From NCBI RefSeq assembly GCF_004153455.1, contig NZ_SDQE01000001.1, positions 682,001 through 746,000 of the forward strand: a stretch of DNA of 64,000 nt, read 5' to 3'. The position numbers and the translations under genes are program-made. Under the pieces are notes generated by a model that was not told the DNA's origin, did no database searches, and worked only from the letters and a program-made list of their open reading frames with translations. This stretch comes from Allopusillimonas ginsengisoli. GTDB taxonomy: Bacteria; Pseudomonadota; Gammaproteobacteria; Burkholderiales; Burkholderiaceae_B. Position 1 is the first letter of the stretch. Each line of letters begins with the position of its first letter. Positions 36,988-46,818 of the stretch are shown here, one piece after another.

Positions 36988-37473
36988 TCAGCGTTGTTGA
37001 ACTGAAGTCTCGCTCAACCCCAATGAAGGCGGGGCAGGTAAAAAACCCTGGATATCGCTTGAAGGGGGATGAGGCATGGCTACCTGCTCGAGAATGCCAT
37101 CCTGGTCAATCGACACCGCATTGGCGGTGATCCCTGCCAGGCTCACGCCAGGGGCAAGCGTCTGGCCAATGCCATAGGCCCTCACGGGGCCATCATTGAT
37201 GGACAGCAGGGCTGTCCCGCGAGCGTCTTCGCCTGTGATCAGGCCAGCGACGGCCACGCGAACACGCAGGGCTGCGCCGCCGAACCAACGGGCAACGGCA
37301 CTCGTATCGCGACCGGGGTCGTGAGCGGTGTCGAGCGCCGGGGGCAAGGCTTGCGGCACCGGCGCAAAAAGAATCGCCCCCCATATGCCTACCCCTGCCA
37401 TGAACGCCACCATCGCCAGCCCGCGCACCACGGCTGGCCCATCAAGATGGTTAAAGGAGAAAAAACGCGTCAT
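36988..37473 (-). CDS. gspC: Type II secretion protein GspC, short form
   Basis: A 161-residue inner-membrane protein: one N-terminal helix (GLAMVAFMAGVGIWGAILFA), a proline-rich linker and the HR domain (ALRVRVAVAGLITGEDARGT, ALLSINDGPVRAYGIGQTLA), which contacts the secretin. The C-terminal PDZ or coiled-coil domain of longer GspC proteins is absent. It is divergent from gspG and convergent with nothing, unlike canonical gspC-first operons. Identity rests on the HR pattern and neighbours. GspC determines substrate and secretin specificity. Confidence 0.8.
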   Translation of the reverse strand: MTRFFSFNHLDGPAVVRGLAMVAFMAGVGIWGAILFAPVPQALPPALDTAHDPGRDTSAVARWFGGAALRVRVAVAGLITGEDARGTALLSINDGPVRAYGIGQTLAPGVSLAGITANAVSIDQDGILEQVAMPHPPSSDIQGFLPAPPSLGLSETSVQQR

Positions 37474-37666
37474 TGCTTATGAATCCTGGTGGCGGGCCGC
37501 TTTGGAGCATTTACGAATTTATTGTATTAAACAAGATGATGACAGTATAAAGTGCGCTAATTGACGTGTCTGTCATTGTCATTTATAAACTTGATAAATT
37601 CTTTCAAAATAATGATTATTCCAAAGCGCTGTGCAAAACAATAAACAGGGTACACGAGGGAGGGGG
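37474..37666. promoter_or_regulatory. Divergent gspC/gspG promoter region with Fur-like word
   Basis: This AT-rich interval separates the divergent gspC and gspG. ataatgattat at 37609-37619 is a short palindrome resembling the core of a Fur box but matches only about half of the 19-bp consensus. Together with the sigma-factor element it hints at iron-linked control of the T2SS. No confident -10/-35 pair for the FecI-type sigma could be assigned. Confidence 0.35.
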
Positions 37667-38116
37667 ATGCAGGAGCGCTTGCCAACATCGCGATTCGGCC
37701 GTGGGCATCAGCTCGGCTTCTCCCTGATTGAAATCATGGTGGTCGTGGTCATCATGGGCATTTTGGCCGCGCTAATTGTGCCTAATCTCATGGATCGCCC
37801 GGATCAGGCGCGCGCTATCGCGGCGCGCCAGGATATCGGTGCGCTCATGCAGGCACTCAAACTATACCGGCTCGACAACGGTCGTTACCCCGCCACCGAG
37901 CAGGGGCTGCAATCGCTGGTCGCGCCGCCGCAAACGGGTCAGGCCGGCAATCGACGCTCGTACATGGACAACCTGCCCAACGATCCGTGGGGCACGCCTT
38001 ATCAGTATCTGAATCCGGGGGTACATGGGGAAATCGATGTCTTTTCATTGGGTGCCGACGGGCAACCGGGAGGCGAAGGCAACGACGCCGATATCGGCTC
38101 CTGGTCATCAAGGTAG
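37667..38116 (+). CDS. gspG: Type II secretion major pseudopilin GspG
   Basis: A 149-residue major pseudopilin. The prepilin cleavage site is at LGFSLIEIMVVVVIMGILAA with Glu at +5 of the mature chain. The C-terminal fold contains RLDNGRYPATEQGLQSLVAP, LPNDPWGTPYQYLNPGVHGE and DVFSLGADGQPGGEGNDADI, the calcium-binding loop of GspG. ATG at 37667 after GAGGGAGGGGG is used rather than the GTG 12 codons upstream. It heads the rightward T2SS operon. Confidence 0.93.
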   Translation: MQERLPTSRFGRGHQLGFSLIEIMVVVVIMGILAALIVPNLMDRPDQARAIAARQDIGALMQALKLYRLDNGRYPATEQGLQSLVAPPQTGQAGNRRSYMDNLPNDPWGTPYQYLNPGVHGEIDVFSLGADGQPGGEGNDADIGSWSSR

Positions 38117-38612
38117 GCGAGGTGTCCGACAGGCTGGCTTTTCACTGTTGGAAGTACTGATTGTGCTGGCAATTATCGGTATCGCCACCACGACGATCAG
38201 TGTCGGCGCTTTTCAGGATGGCGACGCACAGGCGCTTCGCCAGGATGCTGTGCGCCTGTCGCAACTGTTCGGGGTTGCCCAGGCGCAGGCGCGCAAGGGC
38301 GACAGCCCTGTTGTCTGGAAATTCGATACGCAGGGCTATGGTTTTGCGCGCGCGCCGCGCGATCTGTTTCTGCCGACAGGTTTGGCGCGGCAGGCGGGGC
38401 CTGTGCGGGCCGAGGATTTTCCCGACACCAGTTCATTGCGCAGGCGCGACTGGTCTTCTGACAATGCGATCGCGGTGCGCATCGATCCGCCCGCGGCGAC
38501 CGTATTCAATACGGAGTGGATATCCGGCCCGCTGGCGGTTGAATTGGACGACGGCACGAATACCGTTCGTATTGTGCGCTCGGGCAACGGTCAATATCGG
38601 GTACGGCCATGA
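38025..38612 (+). CDS. gspH: Type II secretion minor pseudopilin GspH, start uncertain
   Basis: The mature protein begins at QAGFSLLEVLIVLAIIGIAT with Glu at +5, and the C-terminal part (WISGPLAVELDDGTNTVRIV) fits GspH. No ATG or GTG stands close to the cleavage site. In-frame starts lie inside gspG (ATG at 38025 or 38037, GTG at 38049 region), giving an unusually long leader and an overlap of about 70-90 bases. Translation coupling with gspG is likely. About 195 residues from the first ATG. Confidence 0.85.
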   Translation: MGKSMSFHWVPTGNREAKATTPISAPGHQGRRGVRQAGFSLLEVLIVLAIIGIATTTISVGAFQDGDAQALRQDAVRLSQLFGVAQAQARKGDSPVVWKFDTQGYGFARAPRDLFLPTGLARQAGPVRAEDFPDTSSLRRRDWSSDNAIAVRIDPPAATVFNTEWISGPLAVELDDGTNTVRIVRSGNGQYRVRP

Positions 38613-38980
38613 GTACGCCTTATCCTCAATCCGGGTTCACCTTGCTGGAAGTACTGATCGCACTGGCCATTGTCAGCGTGGCGCTGGCAGCGAGCGTACG
38701 GGCGCTGGGCATCAGCGCCAACGGCGCGCAGGCCATGCAGCAGCGCAGCCTGGCGCTGCAGGCGGCTGAAAACCGCTTGACCGAGCTGCGTCTGATGCGC
38801 AGTTTTCCTGTGCCGGGGCGTAAAACGGAGCCCTGTCCGCAGGGTCCGCTGCCTTTTGTGTGCGAGCAGCAGTTTCAGACTACGGTGAATGGCAATTTCC
38901 GGCTGGCGACGGTGCGGGCGCGTCTCGCAGACGGCCCTGTGCTGGCAGAGCTGAACGGTTTGCTGTCGTCTCTGCCATGA
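38609..38980 (+). CDS. gspI: Type II secretion minor pseudopilin GspI
   Basis: A 123-residue pseudopilin with cleavage site in SGFTLLEVLIALAIVSVALA and the GspI-type continuation RALGISANGAQAMQQRSLAL then AENRLTELRL. The ATGA overlap with gspH fixes the start. GspI nucleates the GspI-J-K tip complex. Length agrees with the family. Confidence 0.92.
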   Translation: MSTPYPQSGFTLLEVLIALAIVSVALAASVRALGISANGAQAMQQRSLALQAAENRLTELRLMRSFPVPGRKTEPCPQGPLPFVCEQQFQTTVNGNFRLATVRARLADGPVLAELNGLLSSLP

Positions 38981-39582
38981 AACACACGCATGTACATCAG
39001 AAAGGGTTCACGCTGATTGAAGTGCTGGTGGCGCTGGCACTCATGGCGCTGCTCAGCCTCATTTCATGGCGAGCCCTGGACATGGTCGAGCGGTCCAACG
39101 GACGCCTGAATGCCAGCGCCGACGATACGCTGGGTTTGGTGAGGGTGCTGGGCCAGATCGAAAGCGATATCAGCCGACATGCCAGCAACGACATCCTCAC
39201 ATCCGCCATGCAGTGGGATCCCTCTGCGCCAACGAGTGCGATCTTGCCGCCCGGCATTGTCTGGCATGAGCCAGTGCTTACGGTGCTGCGATCGGCCCAT
39301 AACGGCGCATGGCAAAAGGTGATCTGGGGCATGGAAGGCAATACCCTGCGGCGTGCTGTCGGGCCCGCCACGCATACGCTGCCTTTGCCCGATCCGGGCG
39401 TGAGCGAGATTGTGCTTGAACAGGTGGGCCGTTTCATGGTTCGGGGCTGGGTGCCTGGCCAGGGCTGGTCTTCGCTGAGCACGCAGAATGCTCAATCGGC
39501 AGCGACAGGATTGGAAATCGTTATTGCACGCCGACACAACGGAGTGGATGAAACCTATCGAAAAGTGGTGCGGCTGCCATGA
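38977..39582 (+). CDS. gspJ: Type II secretion minor pseudopilin GspJ
   Basis: A 201-residue pseudopilin with KGFTLIEVLVALALMALLSL as leader-helix and the GspJ pattern SWRALDMVERSNGRLNASAD and QIESDISRHA. ATG at 38977 overlaps the gspI stop (ATGA); the longer open frame starting at 38860 is rejected because it is nested inside gspI. Part of the tip complex. Confidence 0.92.
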   Translation: MKHTHVHQKGFTLIEVLVALALMALLSLISWRALDMVERSNGRLNASADDTLGLVRVLGQIESDISRHASNDILTSAMQWDPSAPTSAILPPGIVWHEPVLTVLRSAHNGAWQKVIWGMEGNTLRRAVGPATHTLPLPDPGVSEIVLEQVGRFMVRGWVPGQGWSSLSTQNAQSAATGLEIVIARRHNGVDETYRKVVRLP

Positions 39583-40520
39583 ATCAACTTGTGCGCATGC
39601 CCTGGCACCGTCGCCCTGCCCCGCCCGGTTCACGGCCGCGCGCCCAGCGTGGCATGGCGGTGATCGCCGCCCTGGTGGTGGTGGGCGCGGCGGCAGTGAC
39701 TACAGCCGCCATCATGCAAAGGCAGGCGCTGCTGGCCGACACGCTGATCGGCGAACGTGAGCGCACGCAGGCCGACTGGCTTCTGCGCGGCGGGTTGGAT
39801 TGGGCGCGCGTCATTCTCTTCAATGATGCCCGCCGCAACGCAATCACCCGAAAGGACGCCATCTGGGCGCAGCCTATTGCCGGTCTGGAGATCAGCACAC
39901 CAGATGGCCGACACAAGGCGTATTTTTCGGGGCAGATCGAAGACGAACAAGGCAAATACAACCTCTCGCAATTGGCGTTGCTGGGCGCGGTGCAGCCTGG
40001 GGAAGTTGCGGTTCTGCAGCGACTGCTCACGGGCCTGGGCATGCCGGCTTCGCTGGCGATGACGATGGCGCGTCGCGTGGCAGCGTCACAGTCCGGCCCA
40101 CAGCGCGAACAGACTGCGCCGGGCTTGCGCACGATGAGCGATCTGACAGGCATTGAGGGTATGCCGCCCGACGTTGTCGCCGTTCTATCCAACTATGTAA
40201 CGGTTCTGCCGCAGAAGACGGCCATCAATGTCAATACGGCCAGTGCCGAAGTGTTGAGCGCCAGCATTCCCGGCCTGGACCTGGCCCAGGCACGCGATTT
40301 GGCAGATCAGCGCGATCAAGGGCTGTGGTTCAACAGTCGCAGCGATTTTCTGAACCGCATGGGCAACGGCGACATGACTGGCGGGAGCAATATTGGCGTG
40401 CAAAGCGACTGGTTCAAAGTGACGGGCCAGGTCACGTTGAACGATAGCGTGGCGGGAATGCAGGCCCTTTTGCACCGTCATGGTGGCAAGCCACCGCAAA
40501 TACGCTGGGTAGAGGGCTGA
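39579..40520 (+). CDS. gspK: Type II secretion minor pseudopilin GspK
   Basis: A 313-residue large minor pseudopilin. The N-terminus RGMAVIAALVVVGAAAVTTA lacks the +5 Glu, as normal for GspK, and is followed by QADWLLRGGLDWARVIL. The inserted helical domain includes IEDEQGKYNLSQLALLGAVQ and the helix-hairpin part TAINVNTASAEVLSASIPGL. It caps the pseudopilus tip. ATGA overlap with gspJ. Confidence 0.93.
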   Translation: MNQLVRMPWHRRPAPPGSRPRAQRGMAVIAALVVVGAAAVTTAAIMQRQALLADTLIGERERTQADWLLRGGLDWARVILFNDARRNAITRKDAIWAQPIAGLEISTPDGRHKAYFSGQIEDEQGKYNLSQLALLGAVQPGEVAVLQRLLTGLGMPASLAMTMARRVAASQSGPQREQTAPGLRTMSDLTGIEGMPPDVVAVLSNYVTVLPQKTAINVNTASAEVLSASIPGLDLAQARDLADQRDQGLWFNSRSDFLNRMGNGDMTGGSNIGVQSDWFKVTGQVTLNDSVAGMQALLHRHGGKPPQIRWVEG

Positions 40521-40521
40521 A

Positions 40522-41547
40522 ATGAAAGGTCATCTGCGCTTATCCCTGCCACCGCTGGCCGAGGTCACGCCGCAATCCATCACGGCTTTCGCGGTGCTGG
40601 ATCGCACTGGCCGTGTACTGCGCAGTGGCGAGCTATCGCTTGCGCAACTCGCCGACGCGGCGGCCGGCTATCCGGTGTACGCAATACTGCATCCGCACGA
40701 CGCCATTGTCGTCAACACCGTTCTTCCTCCCTTGACTGCAAAGCGCCTTCATGATGCCGTGCAGAACAGCGTTGAACCCATGGCGCTGGAAGACATTGCC
40801 GATCTGTGTATTGCCCATGGTCCACGCGCACCCGATGGCAATGTCTGCATTGCCTGGACCAACCGCCGCGCACTGCTGGCCGCCTGGCAACAGCTGGCCC
40901 ACGCAAAGCTTCAGATTGTGGCCTTTGTGCCAAGCGCGCTGGCGCTGCCCAATAACGATCCGCATCCTGATCAGGCACTTGCCCTTCCCGTTGACGAACG
41001 CTGGCAGGCCCGCTTGCCGAACTGGTCGCTAGCCCAGCCGGAATGGCGCCCCATAACGAAAACGCATCACTGGCGAAGCGCGGCGATATGGGCCGGCGCG
41101 GCTGCGCTGTTGTGGCTGCTTGGCTTGAATCTGCATGCAGGAAGGCTTCGCAGCGAGGCGCGCACATTGCAAACCGATATGGTTCAGTCGCTGCGCACGG
41201 CGTTTCCTTCGATTGGAATCATTATTGACCCGCTGAAACAAGCGCAAAACCAACGCGACATGCTGCGGCTGGGCAGCGGAACGGCCGGGGGGGATGACTT
41301 CATGCCTCTGGCACTGGGCGCAGCCCGGGTACTGGATTTTGCCGAAGGCCATATTGCATCCCTGCACTACGAAGACGGCATATTGACCCTCGTTCTCGCA
41401 CAAGGCTATACGCCGCCGTCCAACGAAGCCGCGTTGCAGCAGGCTGCAGCGACCCAGTCCCTGACGCTGAAGAAAGATGATGAGGCCGCCCATACCTGGC
41501 ATATTCGCCGCGCGGGTGTCCAGGAACTGCGCGAGGCACGCCCATGA
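40522..41547 (+). CDS. gspL: Type II secretion inner-membrane protein GspL
   Basis: A 341-residue bitopic protein. The cytoplasmic actin-like domain occupies roughly residues 1-180 (YPVYAILHPHDAIVVNTVLP region), followed by a transmembrane helix (AAIWAGAAALLWLLGLNLHA, about 190-208) and a periplasmic ferredoxin-like domain. It recruits the GspE ATPase and binds GspM. One base separates it from the gspK stop. Shorter than the classical 400-residue form. Confidence 0.85.
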   Translation: MKGHLRLSLPPLAEVTPQSITAFAVLDRTGRVLRSGELSLAQLADAAAGYPVYAILHPHDAIVVNTVLPPLTAKRLHDAVQNSVEPMALEDIADLCIAHGPRAPDGNVCIAWTNRRALLAAWQQLAHAKLQIVAFVPSALALPNNDPHPDQALALPVDERWQARLPNWSLAQPEWRPITKTHHWRSAAIWAGAAALLWLLGLNLHAGRLRSEARTLQTDMVQSLRTAFPSIGIIIDPLKQAQNQRDMLRLGSGTAGGDDFMPLALGAARVLDFAEGHIASLHYEDGILTLVLAQGYTPPSNEAALQQAAATQSLTLKKDDEAAHTWHIRRAGVQELREARP

Positions 41548-42143
41548 CGACGCGCAGGAATACAGCGCCATCGAAAGCCATTCCCGCCTGGCGCCTACAA
41601 CTGGCAGCAATCGTGCAACGGGCGCATGCCTGGTGGCAAGCGCGCACTTCCAGGGAACGCAAACTGTTGCGTGTCGGTGCAATAGCCGTGGCGGGTGCGC
41701 TGGTATGGACACAGGGTATCAAGCCTGCCCTGGACGCCATTGCGCTATCGCGCGAAGATCTGCCCCGCCTGCATGCGCAAGCCACGCAAATTAACGCCCT
41801 GATTGTCGAGGCACAGGGGCTTGCGCGTTCGCAGACTGGCAAGATCGACGCTGCAAGCATGCCGGACGCGATACGCGCGAGCCTGGAGCGCGCTGGCCTG
41901 GCGGGCTCAGCAACGGTCCGCGATATCAATACGCCGCAGGGCGAATCTGGAATGGAATGGGAAATTGTGCTGACCGATGCCGACGTCGCGCATGTCATGA
42001 CGTGGCTGGCTGGATTGCCGTCACTGTTGCAGATTCAGACACAGGCGGTGGCGCTCGAACGCGCCAGTATTGATGGACGCGATCGGCCGGGCCGCGTCGC
42101 CGGGACGGTTCGTGTGAAGCTGCCGACGGAGCGCAAGCCATGA
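41544..42143 (+). CDS. gspM: Type II secretion inner-membrane protein GspM
   Basis: A 199-residue protein with a single N-terminal helix region (RVGAIAVAGALVWTQGIKPA) and a periplasmic domain containing PDAIRASLERAGLAGSATVR and VMTWLAGLPSLLQIQ, typical GspM. ATGA overlap with gspL. It stabilises GspL in the assembly platform. Confidence 0.87.
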   Translation: MTTRRNTAPSKAIPAWRLQLAAIVQRAHAWWQARTSRERKLLRVGAIAVAGALVWTQGIKPALDAIALSREDLPRLHAQATQINALIVEAQGLARSQTGKIDAASMPDAIRASLERAGLAGSATVRDINTPQGESGMEWEIVLTDADVAHVMTWLAGLPSLLQIQTQAVALERASIDGRDRPGRVAGTVRVKLPTERKP

Positions 42144-42889
42144 GTCGGCGGATACTGCTTTATGTGATCGGGTTTGTGCTCGTGGCCGGCAGCGCCGCGC
42201 TGGCTGTGCTGCCGGCGCGCTGGATCATGGCGGCGCTGCCTTCCCACCTGCCCCTGGCGGTTGTCAATGCCAGCGGCACGATCTGGTCTGGCACCGCGAC
42301 GGTTGCATTGGGCACGCCAGAACGACGCCGCAGCGTGGCCGAACCCGTGCGTTGGCAGTTCGCATTAGACCCTGGCCCCAGGTTGCGGGTGTCTCATCCC
42401 TGGCTTCGCGGGCCTGTCACCTTGTCTCTGGGCTGGCGAGGCATAGGTATTTCAGCGCAAACACTGCAACTGCCCGCCACCGCACTGGGTGCGCTGGACG
42501 CCCGTATCGCTGCCATCGACCCGGGCGGGGAGCTTTCGCTCAAGTGGCCGGCAACATTCATCGGCCTGGCGTCGCGGACGGCCGGCGCAAGACTGCTGGA
42601 CATGGAATGGCGCAATGCCGTGTCGGCGCTGGCGCCGGTGCGCCCGCTTGGCGACTATGCGCTGGCGCTGAAACAAGGCGCGCCAGGCCAGGCCGACGTG
42701 TTGCTCAGTACACGGCAAGGCCCTTTGATGCTGAATGGTGCAGGCATCTTGTCCAGAAAACAGTTTCAGTTTGACGGCACTGCCCAGGCGGATCCTTCCG
42801 CAGGCGCCGAGATCCGGACTGCGCTGCGTGATTTACTGGCCGCGCTGGGTCCGCAACAGAACGATGTCACGCTTTTGCGCTTTCGCTAA
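42140..42889 (+). CDS. gspN: Type II secretion protein GspN
   Basis: A 249-residue protein with an N-terminal membrane anchor (LLYVIGFVLVAGSAALAVLP) and the GspN features VVNASGTIWSGTATVALGTP and FDGTAQADPSAGAEIRTALR then DLLAALGP near the C-terminus. GspN occurs in only some T2SSs; its role is accessory. ATGA overlap with gspM; 33 bases separate it from gspD. Confidence 0.88.
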   Translation: MSRRILLYVIGFVLVAGSAALAVLPARWIMAALPSHLPLAVVNASGTIWSGTATVALGTPERRRSVAEPVRWQFALDPGPRLRVSHPWLRGPVTLSLGWRGIGISAQTLQLPATALGALDARIAAIDPGGELSLKWPATFIGLASRTAGARLLDMEWRNAVSALAPVRPLGDYALALKQGAPGQADVLLSTRQGPLMLNGAGILSRKQFQFDGTAQADPSAGAEIRTALRDLLAALGPQQNDVTLLRFR

Positions 42890-42922
42890 AGCGGTCCAGA
42901 ACAATAACCTTATTGAGACGTT

Positions 42923-45379
42923 ATGAAAAACCTCTTCACCATCGCGCGACACAATCATCGATTCCGCCCGACGTTGTTGACGCTGGCACTCATGCTGCCG
43001 CTGACCCTGGCAGGCTGCGCCACGCCCCCACAGGGCAGCGTCGATTCAGGCGGGCCTTCGCAATTGGTGGTGCATACGTCGACAGGCCAGGGTTGGCGGC
43101 AAGAGGGGCCAGCCCGCAGCATGGACTACACGCCGCCTCCGCCCGCTCCCCGCGCCAGGTCGTCCTCGCGACGCACAAGCAGCGACGACACGCGCAGCCC
43201 GCGTGCTGAAACCACTGTGCAGAACGCGCAAGACGGCAACACCATGCTCAACTTTGTGGACGCTGACCTGCCCGGCGTGGTACGCGCGTTGTCGCGCTTC
43301 ACCGGGCGGAATTTCCTGGTGGATCCACGCGTCAAAGGCCAGCTCACGCTGGTGTCGGAAGCGCCGGTTGATCCTGACACGGCCTATTCCATGCTGCTGG
43401 GCGCTTTGCGCATGCATGGTTTTGCCGTCGTCGACATCGACGGCGTGAGCCGCGTCCTGCCCGAAGCAGACGCCAAGCTGCAAGGCATGGCGGTCAGCAG
43501 CGGCCGTTCAACCGGCGCGCATGCGGGAGAGCTCGTCACACGTGTCTTCCAGTTGCGCTATGAAAGCGCCACGAATCTCATGCCTGTCTTGCGGCCGATG
43601 ATTGCGCCCAACAATTCCATCAATGCTTACGCTGGCAACAATACGCTGGTGATCACCGATTACGCCGACAACCTGGAACGAATCGCCGAAGTGATCGCCA
43701 GCATTGACACGCCGGACTCCATCAGCACCGATGTCATACCTGTTCAGTATGGCGTGGCGCTGGACGTGGCCGCACTGGCGGCGCAATTATTGAATCAGGG
43801 ATCAGGCAACCAGGGCGGCAGACGCACCACCGTGGTGGCTGATCCTCGCAGTAATTCCGTGCTGCTGCGCGCGAGCAGCCCCGAAATGCTGGATCACGCG
43901 CGCGAGCTGATTGAACGCATCGACAACCCGGAGTCGGGCGCGAGCAATATGCATGTGGTGTACTTGCGCAATGCGCAGGCGACACGCCTGGCCGAAGTCC
44001 TGCGCGGCGCGCTGGGGGGCGGCCAGGGCGCATCGGACGCTGGCGGCAGCAGGGGCGGCCTGGGGGTCGGCGGCCTGTCCAATGCCGGTGAAGATGGCGA
44101 GGGCGGGTTAGCGACCGGCCTGCCTGCACAGGCGACGGCAATGACGGGAAGCATGGGCATGGATGGCATGGGCGGCGCGGCAGGGATGCTGGGCGGCATG
44201 AGTGGCGGCGACCAACGCTCGCTGTCCTTTTCGGCCGGCGGCGCGACAGTACAGGCCGATCCATCCACCAACACCTTGATCATCTCTGCGCCCGCGCCCC
44301 TGTACCGCAGCCTGCGCGAAATCATTGACCAGCTTGATCAGCGCAGGGCCCAGGTGCTGGTTGAAAGCCTGATTGTCGAAGTGAATACCGACAAAGCCGC
44401 CGAGTTTGGCATTCAGTGGATGGTGGGCGGCGATGATATCAACTCAGGCGGTTCATCCTTCATTGGCGGCGCACGATTCCCGGGCAGCGGCATCAACCCC
44501 AATGGCATCAGCACGATCGACGCCCTGGCCCAGGGCTTGAGCCTGGGGGTCGTCAAGGGCACGGTGAACATCCTGGGCAACGAGGTGATCAACCTGGGCG
44601 TGCTGGCTCGGGCCCTGGAGTCCAAAGGCGGGGCAAATGTGCTGTCCACGCCTAATCTGCTGACACTGGACAACGAAGAAGCCAGCATTATGGTGGGGCG
44701 CACCGTCCCGTTTGTTACCGGACAGTACACGACATCGGGCGACGGGGCGAGCAACCCGTTCCAAACCATTACGCGCGAAGACGTCGGCCTGACGTTGCGC
44801 ATTCGACCGCAAATCTCGGAAGGTGGCACCGTCAAGCTGGCGCTCTATCAGGAAGTGAGTTCCATTGACGCCAGCGCGTCGAGCGCGGCAACCGGTCTGG
44901 TGACGCGCAAGCGCGCGCTGGAAACCAATGTGCTGGTCGACGACAGCCAGATCATTGTTCTGGGCGGGTTGATCGAGGACACCATTTCCGACAGCACCAG
45001 TTCAGTGCCCCTATTGGGCGACATTCCGCTGCTGGGCAATCTGTTTCGCTACGACAGTCGCAGCCGCACCAAGACCAACTTGATGATTTTCCTGCGGCCT
45101 CATATCTTGCGCAGCGCACAGGACGGTGCCAGCGTCACACTGGACCGGTACAACTATATGCGCGCCGCGCAGTCGGGCCTGCCGCCGCGGTCGACCTGGT
45201 TCGCTCCCGAGACCGGCATGGCGCCACTGCCGGACATAGACCGCAACCCGGATACCGGCCTGCTTGACCTGCGCGATCCATACGAAGCCCAGCCTCTGCC
45301 GGGGCCCGCATCGGGCTCGGTCAATCCGGCCGTTCACCCAGCCCCTCCCGCTGCGCCAGCCCCTGTCGGACAGCTATGA
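42923..45379 (+). CDS. gspD: Type II secretion secretin GspD, predicted lipoprotein
   Basis: An 818-residue outer-membrane channel. N0 domain: [21 protein letters not shown]1-N3: [40 protein letters not shown]; secretin core: [20 protein letters not shown] and [21 protein letters not shown] glycine/methionine-rich insertion lies in N3 (residues about 370-435). The signal ends LTLAGC with Cys at 32, a lipobox, recalling the lipo-secretin HxcQ, which needs no pilotin; indeed no gspS is present. The C-terminal tail is Pro-rich. ATGA overlap with gspE. Confidence 0.95.
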   Translation: MKNLFTIARHNHRFRPTLLTLALMLPLTLAGCATPPQGSVDSGGPSQLVVHTSTGQGWRQEGPARSMDYTPPPPAPRARSSSRRTSSDDTRSPRAETTVQNAQDGNTMLNFVDADLPGVVRALSRFTGRNFLVDPRVKGQLTLVSEAPVDPDTAYSMLLGALRMHGFAVVDIDGVSRVLPEADAKLQGMAVSSGRSTGAHAGELVTRVFQLRYESATNLMPVLRPMIAPNNSINAYAGNNTLVITDYADNLERIAEVIASIDTPDSISTDVIPVQYGVALDVAALAAQLLNQGSGNQGGRRTTVVADPRSNSVLLRASSPEMLDHARELIERIDNPESGASNMHVVYLRNAQATRLAEVLRGALGGGQGASDAGGSRGGLGVGGLSNAGEDGEGGLATGLPAQATAMTGSMGMDGMGGAAGMLGGMSGGDQRSLSFSAGGATVQADPSTNTLIISAPAPLYRSLREIIDQLDQRRAQVLVESLIVEVNTDKAAEFGIQWMVGGDDINSGGSSFIGGARFPGSGINPNGISTIDALAQGLSLGVVKGTVNILGNEVINLGVLARALESKGGANVLSTPNLLTLDNEEASIMVGRTVPFVTGQYTTSGDGASNPFQTITREDVGLTLRIRPQISEGGTVKLALYQEVSSIDASASSAATGLVTRKRALETNVLVDDSQIIVLGGLIEDTISDSTSSVPLLGDIPLLGNLFRYDSRSRTKTNLMIFLRPHILRSAQDGASVTLDRYNYMRAAQSGLPPRSTWFAPETGMAPLPDIDRNPDTGLLDLRDPYEAQPLPGPASGSVNPAVHPAPPAAPAPVGQL

Positions 45380-46797
45380 GCATCCGGCTTCCCTACGCCT
45401 GGGCGCGCGCGCATCGGGCTTTGGTCCAGAACAACGCAACGGGCAGCGTGCTGGTGATGTCTGAACGCACGCCCGACTGGGCGCTCTCGGAGATCCGGCG
45501 GCGCCATGGCGACATGGCGCATCGCGAAGTGCCCGACGCAGAGCTCGACACGCTGCTTGCCGCGGCGTATGCGCAAACCGATGACGCTGCCGCGGTGGTC
45601 GACGCAGCCGCCAATGAGGTCGACCTGGATCGCCTGATGCAGGATATCCCGGAAATCGAAGATCTGCTCGAAGCGCATGACGATGCGCCGGTCATACGCA
45701 TGATCAATGCGCTGTTCACACAGGCTGTGCGCGATGGCGCCAGCGATATTCACCTGGAGGCGTTCGACACACATTCAGTGGTGCGGTACCGGGTGGATGG
45801 CACACTGCGGGACATCGTCAGCCCGCGCCGCGCGCTGCACAACGCATTGATATCGCGCATCAAGATCATGGCCAGCCTGGATATCGCCGAAAAACGCCTG
45901 CCACAGGATGGGCGCATTGCCCTGCGCGTTGGCGGCCGGCCCATCGACGTACGGGTGTCCATGCTCCCCACCGGACACGGCGAACGGGCTGTGCTGCGCC
46001 TGCTGGACAAAGAGGCGGGACGGCTGGAGCTGGAGCGACTGGGCATGGCGCCCGATGTACTGGTGCGGCTCGACAAGCTGATCCATCAGCCTCATGGAAT
46101 CGTTCTGGTGACCGGCCCCACCGGCAGCGGCAAGAGTACGACGCTGTATGCCGCGCTGGGCAGGCTGGACACCACGACGACCAATATTCTTACGGTGGAA
46201 GACCCGATTGAATACGACTTGCCGGGCATAGGCCAGACGCAGGTGAATCCACGCATTGAGCTGACGTTTGCCGCTGCCCTGCGCGCCATCCTGCGCCAGG
46301 ATCCCGACGTTATCATGATTGGAGAAATTCGCGACCTGGAAACCGCCCAGATCGCGGTGCAGGCTTCGCTGACGGGCCATCTGGTGCTGGCAACCTTGCA
46401 CACGAACGATGCTGTTTCCGCCATAACCCGCCTGATCGACATGGGCGTAGAACCCTTTTTGCTGGCCTCGACGCTGCAAGGCGTACTGGCGCAAAGGCTG
46501 ATACGCAAGCTGTGTGAGCATTGCAAGACCGGCCATGCAGACGGCAGCGCGGCCTGGAATCCAGGCGGATGCACGGCCTGCAGCCATACAGGATACAGTG
46601 GACGAACAGGTATCCATGAACTCTTCGCGCTGGACGACGCGGTGCGCGGCATGATACACGCGAACGCCGACGAACAGACATTGCGTCATGCGGCGTTGGG
46701 CGCGGACATGCGTACGCTGCGCCAGGACGGCCTGCGCTGGATTACCCAGGGCATCACCACCGAAGAAGAACTCAGCCGTGTTACCCGAGACGCCTGA
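45376..46797 (+). CDS. gspE: Type II secretion ATPase GspE
   Basis: A 473-residue secretion ATPase. Asp box and preceding [11 protein letters not shown]; Walker [16 protein letters not shown] (Lys253); Asp box/Walker [21 protein letters not shown]; His box [20 protein letters not shown]. The zinc tetracysteine element is present as LCEHCKTG and [12 protein letters not shown]-terminal N1 domain is short. It energises pseudopilus assembly from the cytoplasm. Overlaps the gspD stop. Confidence 0.95.
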   Translation: MSIRLPYAWARAHRALVQNNATGSVLVMSERTPDWALSEIRRRHGDMAHREVPDAELDTLLAAAYAQTDDAAAVVDAAANEVDLDRLMQDIPEIEDLLEAHDDAPVIRMINALFTQAVRDGASDIHLEAFDTHSVVRYRVDGTLRDIVSPRRALHNALISRIKIMASLDIAEKRLPQDGRIALRVGGRPIDVRVSMLPTGHGERAVLRLLDKEAGRLELERLGMAPDVLVRLDKLIHQPHGIVLVTGPTGSGKSTTLYAALGRLDTTTTNILTVEDPIEYDLPGIGQTQVNPRIELTFAAALRAILRQDPDVIMIGEIRDLETAQIAVQASLTGHLVLATLHTNDAVSAITRLIDMGVEPFLLASTLQGVLAQRLIRKLCEHCKTGHADGSAAWNPGGCTACSHTGYSGRTGIHELFALDDAVRGMIHANADEQTLRHAALGADMRTLRQDGLRWITQGITTEEELSRVTRDA

Positions 46798-46818
46798 TCC
46801 CTTTTACACGGAAACGCT

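Noticed and set aside
38860-38976. Extended N-terminus for gspJ
   Set aside because: The extension overlaps gspI, lacks a leader pattern, and the ATGA start at 38977 gives a proper prepilin leader.
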